A stretch of DNA of 14,013 nt from Desulfobacteraceae bacterium (lineage in GTDB: Bacteria > Desulfobacterota > Desulfobacteria > Desulfobacterales > Desulfosalsimonadaceae), in the NCBI GenBank assembly GCA_024636355.1, contig JAGXHH010000032.1:1-14013 (forward strand), given 5' to 3'. Positions 6,799-12,746 of this stretch are shown piece after piece. The translations under genes and the position numbers were made by a program. Under the pieces are notes generated by a model that worked only from the letters and a program-made list of their open reading frames with translations, had not been told where the DNA came from and ran no database searches. Positions within the stretch are counted from its first letter, which is position 1; each line of letters opens with the position of its first letter.

Positions 6799-7095
6799 AT
6801 GATCGCCGTACTCGCCAAAGTACCCGTGCAGACCGACAAAAAAGAAATTGCTCTGGAAGCGGTAAAGGAATTGATGGCCGGGGTGGCCAAAGAGGAAGAT
6901 ACGCTTTATTACACCCTGAATATCGATAAGAAAGATCCGGATACCTTCATTTTCATGGAACGCTACCGGGACATGGATGCCTTAAAAGCGCATGGCGCGA
7001 CCCCCCACTTCCATAAATTCATGGAAAAAGCGATGGAATTTGCTTCCGGCCCGCCGGAAATTACCATTCTGGAAGAAATCGCTTCGAAAGGTTAA
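6799..7095 (+). CDS. Antibiotic biosynthesis monooxygenase (ABM) domain protein, putative quinol monooxygenase
   Basis: The 98-residue protein has the layout of the dimeric alpha-beta barrel (ferredoxin-like) ABM family: an opening strand IAVLAKVPV, a helix rich in Ala and Lys (about 14-30), the strand TLYYTLNIDKKDP, the hallmark FIFMERYRDMDALKAH (about 51-65), the PHFHKFMEKA helix (69-78) and the final ITILEEI strand. Relatives such as YgiN oxidise quinols without a metal or cofactor; many have no proven substrate. The ATG at 6799 is chosen because AAAGGAGG lies eight bases upstream. An upstream in-frame TTG at 6715 would add 28 residues with no family match and overlaps the promoter. Confidence 0.9.
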   Translation: MIAVLAKVPVQTDKKEIALEAVKELMAGVAKEEDTLYYTLNIDKKDPDTFIFMERYRDMDALKAHGATPHFHKFMEKAMEFASGPPEITILEEIASKG

Positions 7096-7112
7096 AGGAC
7101 GGTTAAAAAACA

Positions 7113-7147
7113 GTTCAAGGTTCAAAGTTCAAGGTTCAAGGTTGAAG
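7113..7147 (+). repeat. Short tandem repeat GTTCAAGGTTCAAA
   Basis: Just after the ABM gene, GTTCAAG(G/A) units are repeated in tandem (GTTCAAGGTTCAAAGTTCAA and on to GGTTGAAGG). No inverted partner is visible nearby. Arrays of this simple sequence are common between genes in Desulfobacterota (from memory). Confidence 0.55.
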
Positions 7148-7153
7148 GTCCCT

Positions 7154-7205
7154 GGTTCCCAAGCTCCGGCTTGGGAACCCGTTTCGGGAAGCTCCGGCTT
7201 CCCGA
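7154..7205. repeat. Double-hairpin intergenic repeat (AAGCTCCGGCTT type)
   Basis: Two perfect hairpins stand side by side with identical TCCG loops: GGTTCCCAAGC / GCTTGGGAACC (7154-7179) and TCGGGAAGC / GCTTCCCGA (7184-7205). The same family recurs at 12524-12612. It lies between the convergent ABM and deaminase genes and might help stop transcription, though no T-run follows. Confidence 0.7.
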
Positions 7206-7225
7206 GAAAAGCAATTAAAGGCTCT

Positions 7226-7303
7226 GTAGGAGCGGGCCATGCCCGCGATGGCTCTGCAGCCCGCGATGGCGGATGCATTTTCGCGGGCATGGCCCGCTCC
7301 TAC
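7226..7303. repeat. REPIN-like pair of inverted REP sequences
   Basis: Perfect 23-base inverted arms lie at 7226-7248 (starting GTAGGAGCGGGCCATG) and 7281-7303 (ending CATGGCCCGCTCCTAC), with a 32-base spacer. Each arm is itself a palindrome-containing hairpin (GCGGGCCATGCCCGC). Head GTAGGAGCGGGC and overall form match REP sequences known from Pseudomonas and other bacteria, which are mobilised by RAYT transposases. No RAYT gene lies in this window. Confidence 0.8.
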
Positions 7304-7340
7304 GTGGTCACCCGCTAATCACAGACACATTTCACCTGCT

Positions 7341-7958
7341 TCATTCCGGCTCCTGCATTCCTTCCCGGAATGCCTGCCCCGAATTATAAATGGGGCCGCC
7401 GGCCGCCACGTAATCCCGGTGCACCTTCACCGCTTCTTCGCGGCAGACGTCGCGCACGACCAGGATCCCCCGCTCGTTTAATGCCGCAATCCAGTTTTCC
7501 AGCTTCGGCCCTTCGTCAAATCCGACGGCCCGGGCATCTTCATCCCGTGCGCCGCAGACCAGCCGCCGTATGCCGGACCAGCAAACCGCACCGAAGCACA
7601 TGGCACAAGGCTCGGTGGCGGTGACCAGGTCGAAGTGCCGCCGTCCCCCGTCGCTCAAGTCAAAGCGTCCGACAGCCTGCTGGGCGAGAGCGATGGCCAC
7701 GATCTCCGCATGGAGCACCGAGCAGTTCATTGCCGTCACCCGGTTGACCCCCGGGGCCACCAGGTTCCCGGCATCATCGAATACCGCGGCCGCAAACGGG
7801 CCGCCCAGATCGTGTCGCACATTTTCACGGGAAAGCGCGACCACCAGACGCATCCGTTCTTCCAAGTCCTTTATCGGGCCTGTTTTTCCGGCCAGAAAGG
7901 GCTCGACCCAGTCGGGGAGTGCAATGTTGATGGAGGGGTATTTCAAATTATCGATCAC
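7341..7958 (-). CDS. Nucleoside/cytosine deaminase-family zinc hydrolase (guanine deaminase-like)
   Basis: The 205-residue protein carries the cytidine/deoxycytidylate deaminase zinc signature. His83 and the proton-shuttle Glu85 (LHAEIVAIALA) and the PCAMC motif with Cys118 and Cys121 would bind one zinc. The core (about 33-170) is that of the family containing guanine deaminase GuaD, TadA and cytosine deaminases. About 30 extra N-terminal residues and a C-terminal tail (HRDYVAAGGPIYNSG) match the nucleoside-deaminase subgroup better than TadA. It probably deaminates a free base or nucleoside, most likely guanine, in the cytoplasm; the substrate is inferred. The start is a GTG at 7956-7958 with AAGGA seven bases upstream. 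It converges on the ABM gene and diverges from the methyltransferase gene. Confidence 0.9.
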   Translation of the reverse strand: MIDNLKYPSINIALPDWVEPFLAGKTGPIKDLEERMRLVVALSRENVRHDLGGPFAAAVFDDAGNLVAPGVNRVTAMNCSVLHAEIVAIALAQQAVGRFDLSDGGRRHFDLVTATEPCAMCFGAVCWSGIRRLVCGARDEDARAVGFDEGPKLENWIAALNERGILVVRDVCREEAVKVHRDYVAAGGPIYNSGQAFREGMQEPE

Positions 7959-8352
7959 ATGTCAGTCCTTTTTGGAGTAAACCAGCAGGGGTCTCACCTC
8001 TATTTGCCGGCAGGCCGTCAATCTCGTTGACCTGTTAAAAATTCACTCACTAACAAATTTCATTAGTATATCGACAAGGCGTTGAAAAAGGTTCCCCTTG
8101 CGGTTAACTTTAATTCAGCCGCAAGTTAACCGGATGACAAGAGAACGTTAAATCGTAAAGCATGCAGGTCTTTTCAGTCAACTTATTGCGCGAATGACAC
8201 TAAATAATTTGACGAAACGATTATCTCGATGCTGAACAAAAAGGAACTTTCCACCGAAACCGAATTCGACCGATGGGAGTCACTGATGTCGCTGATGTAG
8301 AAGCCGGCCCGGTTTTCCCCAATCCAACACATCTTTTTTAAGGCAAACAGCA
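7959..8352. other. Divergent intergenic region
   Basis: About 390 bases separate the minus-strand deaminase from the plus-strand methyltransferase. The stretch includes the inverted repeat at 8101-8132. A short frame at 8229-8300 (23 codons, MLNKKELSTETEFDRWESLM) has no ribosome binding site and is not annotated as a gene. No strong sigma70 promoter is evident for either neighbour. Confidence 0.5.
8101..8132. promoter_or_regulatory. Perfect 10-bp inverted repeat in a divergent promoter region
   Basis: CGGTTAACTT (8101-8110) and AAGTTAACCG (8123-8132) are exact reverse complements across a 12-base spacer. The second motif pair TTGCGG (8098-8103) and CCGCAA (8119-8124) overlaps it, so two alternative stems are possible. 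Its place between divergent genes suggests an operator, but this is inference. Confidence 0.35.
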
Positions 8353-9003
8353 ATGAGCGAGGCACACTATTACAACCGACTCTATGGTCTCCATGAATCC
8401 GGAGAAATAGCCTGCCGGAATTCGATCCACGATCTGGAAAAGGCGCTTTCCCGCGTTTCCCGGGTCATCCGGTATTTTAAACTGCACGTTCCGCCGAATG
8501 CCTGTGCACTCGATGTCGGCTGCGGCCTGGGATACTACTCCGAAGCCCTGCACGAACAGGGATTCCGGGTGACCGGAGTGGACATCTCCACCGTTGCCGT
8601 CGAGCGCGCCCGGCAGCGGTTCAGCGGACCCGCATTTTCAGTGGCCCAGTTTCCGGAAGATATCGAGGGATCTTTTGACCTTATCTGGTCGGTCGATATT
8701 ACCCCGTTAAACACATTCGATATATCCGCGATCGGCGGCTTCTTCGAAGCCTGCCGCCGGCGCTTGAATCCCGGGGGCATACTCGTTATCGGCTGGCATA
8801 CCGATTTCAGCGGTCAGATGATTCCGAACGAAAACTGGGCCGGCTGGGACATGGCGTTCATGGAAGACTTCTGCACCCGCTGGGGGCTGGAAGGGCCGGC
8901 CATCGTCGAGTGCAGAAACCGGCTGTTAAACGGACTGGCCATAACGCTCTGCCGGGCGGCGAAAAAATCCGCTCCGGTCTTCTTTGCCCTGAAATCCGGA
9001 TAA
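8353..9003 (+). CDS. Class I SAM-dependent methyltransferase
   Basis: The 216-residue protein has the Rossmann-type methyltransferase fold. Motif I is LDVGCGLGYYS (53-63), the acidic residue after strand 2 is in VTGVDIS (73-79, Asp77), and the motif-IV-like segment FDLIWSVDI follows (about residues 108-116). The RLNPGGILVIGWHTD segment (about 136-150) is the usual post-motif region. It is of the UbiE/TehB-like small-molecule type, with an N-terminal helical lid (HYYNRLYGLHESGE). The substrate cannot be read from sequence. The start at 8353 has AAGG about ten bases upstream. It appears monocistronic. The weak hairpin AGTCCGACT..AGTCGGCT just past its end (about 9022-9060) might slow transcription. 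Confidence 0.92.
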   Translation: MSEAHYYNRLYGLHESGEIACRNSIHDLEKALSRVSRVIRYFKLHVPPNACALDVGCGLGYYSEALHEQGFRVTGVDISTVAVERARQRFSGPAFSVAQFPEDIEGSFDLIWSVDITPLNTFDISAIGGFFEACRRRLNPGGILVIGWHTDFSGQMIPNENWAGWDMAFMEDFCTRWGLEGPAIVECRNRLLNGLAITLCRAAKKSAPVFFALKSG

Positions 9004-9158
9004 GCGGTGTTCTCCTGATGTAGTCCGACTTCTTTTGTATGGGGTTATTTTCAGTCGGCTTTACATGCCATTGCCCATTTACCAATAGGTCGAAACTTTA
9101 TAAATAATTAGTTAGAATTTAAACGAAAAATTACCATCATAAAAGAGAGGAATCGACC

Positions 9159-9317
9159 ATGATCAAAAAAATTCTATTTCTGTTGATCGCCGGGATTATT
9201 TCCATCACGTCCATAACCGGATGCAAAACCACGGGTGAAATGACCGGGGAAGGCGTCGAGAAAGTTGAGGAAGGCGCCGAAGCCTTCGAAGAAGGATATG
9301 AGGAAGGCCGGGATTGA
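9159..9317 (+). CDS. Small Glu/Gly-rich lipoprotein (52 aa)
   Basis: The protein begins MIKKILFLLIAGIISITS and reaches a lipobox (SITGC) that puts the lipidated cysteine at residue 22. The mature part is only 31 residues, acidic and rich in Glu and Gly (EGVEKVEEGAEAFEEGYEEG), with roughly heptad-like spacing that could form one amphipathic helix. Size and layout resemble entericidin-like or other very small envelope lipoproteins, but no family match is claimed. GAGAGG lies eight bases before the ATG. The upstream region is AT-rich, fitting a separate promoter. It is too short for common length cut-offs and easily missed. Confidence 0.75.
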   Translation: MIKKILFLLIAGIISITSITGCKTTGEMTGEGVEKVEEGAEAFEEGYEEGRD

Positions 9318-9351
9318 TCGCACAACTCGTTTTTCCCGAATCGACATAACG

Positions 9352-9407
9352 GGTCCGCCCCTACATCCGCCCCTACAGGTGATCCGCTCCTATTGTAGGG
9401 GCGGACC
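9352..9407. repeat. Inverted repeat GGTCCGCCCCTACA / TGTAGGGGCGGACC
   Basis: Perfect 14-base arms at 9352-9365 and 9394-9407, with a related incomplete copy (TCCGCCCCTACA, 9366-9377) between them. The head GTAGGGGCGG resembles the REP-like heads elsewhere in the window. It follows the small lipoprotein gene by 35 bases. Confidence 0.7.
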
Positions 9408-9457
9408 TGCGTGTCCGCCCTTGCCGGGCAAACCTGTTTGATCAAGAATTTTTTCAA

Positions 9458-9537
9458 CATGAAGTACATGAAGGTCTCATGAAGATCCATGAAGGGATTT
9501 TTAATCTTAAACCTTCAGGTTCTTCATGGTCTTCATG
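9458..9537. repeat. CATGAAG direct/inverted repeat array
   Basis: CATGAAG occurs four times on the plus strand (9458, 9467, 9478, 9488) and its reverse complement CTTCATG twice (9522, 9531), with CCTTCAGG between. The two halves could fold into a long hairpin. Related arrays are common in Desulfobacterota intergenic DNA (from memory). Confidence 0.6.
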
Positions 9538-9717
9538 TATATCAAACCGCTTACAATAATCTCTGCAACGCCCGGCTTCCTTCCTGGCAACGCGACGCCG
9601 TTTGATGCCATCTATTTTTCTGCCTATGTTTTTTTCACAAGGTCGATTTTTAACCAAGCCTGACCCCCGACGGGTACCTGATGATATAGATCTTGATGAT
9701 ATATTCAAGGAGCACCC

Positions 9718-10608
9718 ATGCCATCCGAAAAAAATTACACCAAGAATAAAATCAACGTCCTCGGGAAAAAAATGGCCTTTGTGGATGAAGGTGTCGGCGA
9801 CCCCATCGTCCTGGTCCACGGCAACCCGACTTCTTCGTATTTGTGGCGCAATGTCATCCCCCACCTGCTCGAATACGGCCGATGCATCGCCCCGGACCTG
9901 ATCGGCATGGGCGATTCGGAAAAGCTCGACCCGAGCGGCCCGGAATCCTACCGGTTCGTGGAACACCGCCGCTATTTTGAAGCGTTTTTAGACCTGCTCG
10001 ATATCCGGAAAAATATTTTCTTTGTGGTGCACGACTGGGGCTCTGCCCTGGCGTTTGACTGGTCCCGAAGACATCGTGAAGCCATAAAAGGTATTGCCTA
10101 TATGGAGGCAATTGTGCAGAATCTGACCTGGCAGGATTGGCCGGAACAGGGCCGGGAATTTTTCAAAGCGCTGCGTTCACCGGAAGGCGAGGAAATGATT
10201 CTGGAGAAAAACCTGTTCATCGAGAACATCCTGCCGGCAGCCATCCTGCGCAAGCTGTCGTATGGGGAAATGGCCGAATACCGCCGGCCGTTTTTAAATG
10301 CGGGCGAGAACCGCCGCCCCACCCTGACCTGGCCCCGGGAACTTCCGTTTCATGGGGAACCGAAAGACGTGGCAAATATTGTAAGGTCCTACAGGAAATG
10401 GCTTGAATATGCTCCCGTACCCAAACTGTTCATCTCAGCCGATCCGGGAATGATCCTGATCGGCCCCTTGCGCGAATACTGCGGCACGTGGCCGTACCAG
10501 CAGGAAGTGACCGTCCGGGGGCTGCATTATATCCAGGAAGATTGTCCGGATGAGATCGGTGCCGCTGTGGCGGATTTCATCCGATCATTGAACCAGCAAC
10601 GTGTATAG
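9718..10608 (+). CDS. dhaA: Haloalkane dehalogenase, HLD-II-like (alpha/beta hydrolase)
   Basis: The 296-residue protein is of normal haloalkane dehalogenase length and aligns by eye with DhaA/LinB. The nucleophile is Asp106 in VVHDWGSAL, with halide-binding Trp107 beside it. The second halide-stabilising residue is Asn36 in VHGNPTSS. The catalytic base is His270 (GLHYIQED). The acid Glu130 in YMEAI after strand 6 marks subfamily II. Cap-domain residues (about 131-215) lie between. These enzymes hydrolyse carbon-halogen bonds to an alcohol and halide, in the cytoplasm. The substrate is unknown, and some homologues act on other compounds. AAGGAG precedes the ATG by six bases. It is the first gene of a likely operon; the next starts 14 bases after its stop. 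Confidence 0.93.
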   Translation: MPSEKNYTKNKINVLGKKMAFVDEGVGDPIVLVHGNPTSSYLWRNVIPHLLEYGRCIAPDLIGMGDSEKLDPSGPESYRFVEHRRYFEAFLDLLDIRKNIFFVVHDWGSALAFDWSRRHREAIKGIAYMEAIVQNLTWQDWPEQGREFFKALRSPEGEEMILEKNLFIENILPAAILRKLSYGEMAEYRRPFLNAGENRRPTLTWPRELPFHGEPKDVANIVRSYRKWLEYAPVPKLFISADPGMILIGPLREYCGTWPYQQEVTVRGLHYIQEDCPDEIGAAVADFIRSLNQQRV

Positions 10609-10622
10609 TTTACAGGAACAGC

Positions 10623-10862
10623 ATGATCAATTTTCAGCAGATTTTCGATTCCCTGGTGTACGCGTTTCAGGCGCATACCCTTCCGGCCGCAGGCCTGACC
10701 ATCTTATTTGTCCTTTTATTGATCTGGAGACCCAAAGCGATCTTGAAAGTCATTGCCATTTTAATCACAGTCGGCATATTACTCTACATTATGGCCATGA
10801 TTTTCGATGCGTTGAACCTCGGATTTTCCGAAAAGGGGAAAATGTTTCGAAAGGAACCCTGA
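10623..10862 (+). CDS. Small two-helix membrane protein
   Basis: The 79-residue protein has two predicted membrane helices: about residues 20-35 (LPAAGLTILFVLLLIW) and 40-62 (ILKVIAILITVGILLYIMAMI). A short basic loop (RPKA) lies between them, and a charged tail (SEKGKMFRKEP) follows. The loop between helices has positive charges and so probably faces the cytoplasm, with both ends outside. I do not recognise the family and assign no function. It starts 14 bases after the dehalogenase stop (CAGGAA upstream) and ends 58 bases before the next lipoprotein gene, so it is very likely co-transcribed. Possible roles such as a small transporter partner or membrane anchor are speculation. Confidence 0.75.
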   Translation: MINFQQIFDSLVYAFQAHTLPAAGLTILFVLLLIWRPKAILKVIAILITVGILLYIMAMIFDALNLGFSEKGKMFRKEP

Positions 10863-10920
10863 TCCGGTTTGATATGCCGCCCAGCTTTCTCAGCCAACAC
10901 TTCCAATCAAGGAACGAGCC

Positions 10921-11907
10921 ATGCCAAAGACGCACTCCTTTCCCCGGTTAATCCGCTGGTTGATCCTGTTTGCCGCCGTCCTCGTCACCGGTTGTTCCAG
11001 TGTCAAGTACGACATTTATGAAATGATGCTGAATTATGAGCAGAAAAAAGCGGGGCTGTCATCCGGGACGATCGAGGTAAACGATAAACCGATCGCATTT
11101 CTGGAAAGCCGGCGGGATAAGAACATGCAGACGGTGGTACTCATCCACGGGTTTGCCGCAAACAAGGAAAACTGGGTCCGCTATGCCCGCCATCTCACCG
11201 ATGATTACCACGTGCTCGCCGTCGACCTGCCGGGTCATGGCGAAAGCGTCAAGCAATTCGATCTCGATTACGGTATCGACGATCAGGTCGGGTATCTCCA
11301 CGAAATACTGGCGGCAAAGGACATTGAGCGGTTCCACCTGTCGGGAAATTCCATGGGCGGGGCCATCTCGTCACTCTATGCAGCGAGCTACCCGGATGAG
11401 GTCTTGTCGCTGACACTGATCAATCCCGCCGGAATTTACGACCATAAAAGCGAGTTGATCAAACGGCTCGAAGCCGGTGAAAAAAACCCGCTGATTGTAG
11501 AGACTCCTGATGATTTCGAGCGCCTGATGGAATTCGCCATGGAAAAGCAACCCTTCATTCCCTGGCCGATAAAAAGCATTTTTGCTGAAAAAGCGGTGGC
11601 CAACCGTGCGATTAACGAAAAGATCTTCACGTGTATCCGGGATACCGATCCGGATTATGACTTCAAAACCGAATGTACGAAAATCAGATCGCCGACCTTG
11701 ATAATCTGGGGAAAAAAGGACCGGGTCATCGATGTCGGCAATGCCCGCGTCTTTGCAGAACTGATCCCCGGATCTCAAATGCGGGTCTTCGACGATATCG
11801 GTCACGCCCCGATGATTGAAATTCCCGGGACAACCGCAGACGTATTCAAGGCATTTATCTCATCGGCCAACCACAGCAGCAGCCTGACCCCATCCGAAGG
11901 AGACTGA
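10921..11907 (+). CDS. Lipoprotein alpha/beta hydrolase (lipase/esterase-like)
   Basis: The 328-residue protein has a signal with a lipobox (LVTGC) that puts the lipidated cysteine at residue 25, so it acts at the membrane, outside the cytoplasm. The alpha/beta hydrolase core shows the oxyanion motif LIHGF (74-78), the nucleophile elbow GNSMGG with Ser144, Asp267 (GKKDRVID) and His295 (DIGHAPMIE), so the triad is complete. PGHGES (104-109) is also typical. Its closest kind is the monoacylglycerol-lipase / ABHD6-like group, but the substrate is unknown. AAGGAAC lies a few bases before the ATG. It follows the small membrane protein gene by 58 bases and is followed 12 bases later by the NUDIX gene, so it belongs to the same operon. 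It is the second alpha/beta hydrolase in it. Confidence 0.92.
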   Translation: MPKTHSFPRLIRWLILFAAVLVTGCSSVKYDIYEMMLNYEQKKAGLSSGTIEVNDKPIAFLESRRDKNMQTVVLIHGFAANKENWVRYARHLTDDYHVLAVDLPGHGESVKQFDLDYGIDDQVGYLHEILAAKDIERFHLSGNSMGGAISSLYAASYPDEVLSLTLINPAGIYDHKSELIKRLEAGEKNPLIVETPDDFERLMEFAMEKQPFIPWPIKSIFAEKAVANRAINEKIFTCIRDTDPDYDFKTECTKIRSPTLIIWGKKDRVIDVGNARVFAELIPGSQMRVFDDIGHAPMIEIPGTTADVFKAFISSANHSSSLTPSEGD

Positions 11908-11919
11908 AAGAATTTCTTC

Positions 11920-12459
11920 ATGAAATACTGCACCCAATGTGGAAACCCCCTGATCTTTGAAATCCCCCATGAAGACGACCGGCACCGCCACATATGCACG
12001 GCCTGCGGGGTGATTCACTACGAAAATCCGAAAATGGTGGTGGGATGCATCCCGGAATACGGAAATCGTATCCTGTTGTGCCGCAGGGCCATCGAACCCC
12101 GGTACGGCAAGTGGACCATTCCGGCGGGATACCTGGAAAACCGAGAAACCGTCACCGAAGGCGCCCGGCGCGAAGCCTATGAGGAAGCCCGGCTCAACAT
12201 GGGGGAACTGGTCCCGTACAGGCTTTACAACATCAAGCATATCAGCCAGATGTACTTCATCTTCCGGGGGCTGATTACCGATGAAACGTTCCGGCCCGGG
12301 ATCGAAAGCCTGGAAGTCCGCCTGTTCGCCTGCGACGAGATCCCCTGGGACAACCTGGCGTTCCGGGTTGTCGCCGCCTGCCTTGAAAATTTCTTCAAGG
12401 ACCGGGAATCCGGAGGTTTTTCATTTAAAATCGACGAGATCCTGCCGGATGATCAGTGA
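11920..12459 (+). CDS. NUDIX hydrolase with N-terminal zinc ribbon
   Basis: The 179-residue protein has a four-cysteine zinc ribbon at the N-terminus (Cys4, Cys7, Cys26, Cys29; YCTQCG..CTACG), as in the Nudix_N_2 group. The NUDIX box lies at about 70-92 (GYLENRE..RREAYEEARL). It matches GX5EX7REUXEEXGU except that the last Gly is Arg (EEARL). Arg in that position does not touch the metal-binding glutamates, which are all present. The segment RAIEPRYGKWTIPAG (56-70) is strongly conserved in this group, which includes ADP-ribose and FAD pyrophosphatase-like enzymes; the substrate here is unknown. The ribosome binding site is weak: AAGGAG lies about 17 bases upstream, inside the previous gene's end. 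The gene starts 12 bases after that stop, so it is last in the operon. Confidence 0.92.
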   Translation: MKYCTQCGNPLIFEIPHEDDRHRHICTACGVIHYENPKMVVGCIPEYGNRILLCRRAIEPRYGKWTIPAGYLENRETVTEGARREAYEEARLNMGELVPYRLYNIKHISQMYFIFRGLITDETFRPGIESLEVRLFACDEIPWDNLAFRVVAACLENFFKDRESGGFSFKIDEILPDDQ

Positions 12460-12477
12460 GACAAGGACAGAATTCAG

Positions 12478-12501
12478 AATTCAGGAGCCAGAATTCAGGA
12501 G
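12478..12501. repeat. Direct copy of the CAGGAG(T/C)CAGAA repeat
   Basis: Just after the NUDIX stop the sequence carries two CAGGAG motifs joined as ATTCAGGAGCCAGAATTC. It is related to the arms of the repeat at 5122-5239, which makes it a second copy of the same dispersed family. Confidence 0.5.
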
Positions 12502-12523
12502 TATATGAACCGGAAGTTGGAAT

Positions 12524-12612
12524 GGTTCCCAAGCTCCGGCTTTACTGACTACTGGTCTGACTGGTTCCCAAGCTCCTGCTTGGGAACCCGGTTCCAGGAA
12601 GCTCCTGCTTCC
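12524..12612. repeat. Second cluster of double-hairpin repeats (AAGCTCC type)
   Basis: A perfect hairpin GGTTCCCAAGC / GCTTGGGAACC lies at 12563-12588 (loop TCCT), with a second GGAAGC / GCTTCC at 12597-12612 and the same loop. A truncated copy of the left arm (GGTTCCCAAGCTCCGGC) sits at 12524-12540. It is the same family as 7154-7205. It fills the gap between the NUDIX gene and the convergent DUF3786 gene. The rest of that gap, up to 12746, holds nothing I recognise. Confidence 0.7.
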
Positions 12613-12746
12613 AGTGTCTTTAAGACAAGCTTCACCGCTCACGCCGGAAACCACTTCGGCAAACAAGCGACACTCCCCGAACCGTCTATGCGGCGAAGGC
12701 CGCGAATGTGTATGAGGCGGCAGCCGTAATCCAGTCTTTTCTTGTA

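Larger units (their letters stand above)
9318..9717. other. Intergenic region with two repeat families
   Basis: About 400 bases between the small lipoprotein and the dehalogenase. It holds an inverted GTCCGCCCCTAC repeat (9352-9407) and a CATGAAG array (9458-9537). The last 120 bases are AT-rich and may hold the operon promoter, but no clear box pair is seen. The 170-codon minus-strand frame (9454-9966) overlaps the repeats and the dehalogenase and is rejected. Confidence 0.5.

Noticed and set aside
7113..7147. CRISPR-like array at the tandem GTTCAAG repeats
   Set aside because: Units are about 10 bases and contiguous, with no spacers and no cas genes nearby.
8229..8300. 23-codon plus-strand frame before the methyltransferase
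   Set aside because: No ribosome binding site and no family likeness; length is within chance expectation.
9454..9966. 170-codon minus-strand frame across repeats and the dehalogenase start
   Set aside because: Crosses the CATGAAG array and runs antisense to the dehalogenase N-terminus, so it is not a plausible protein.
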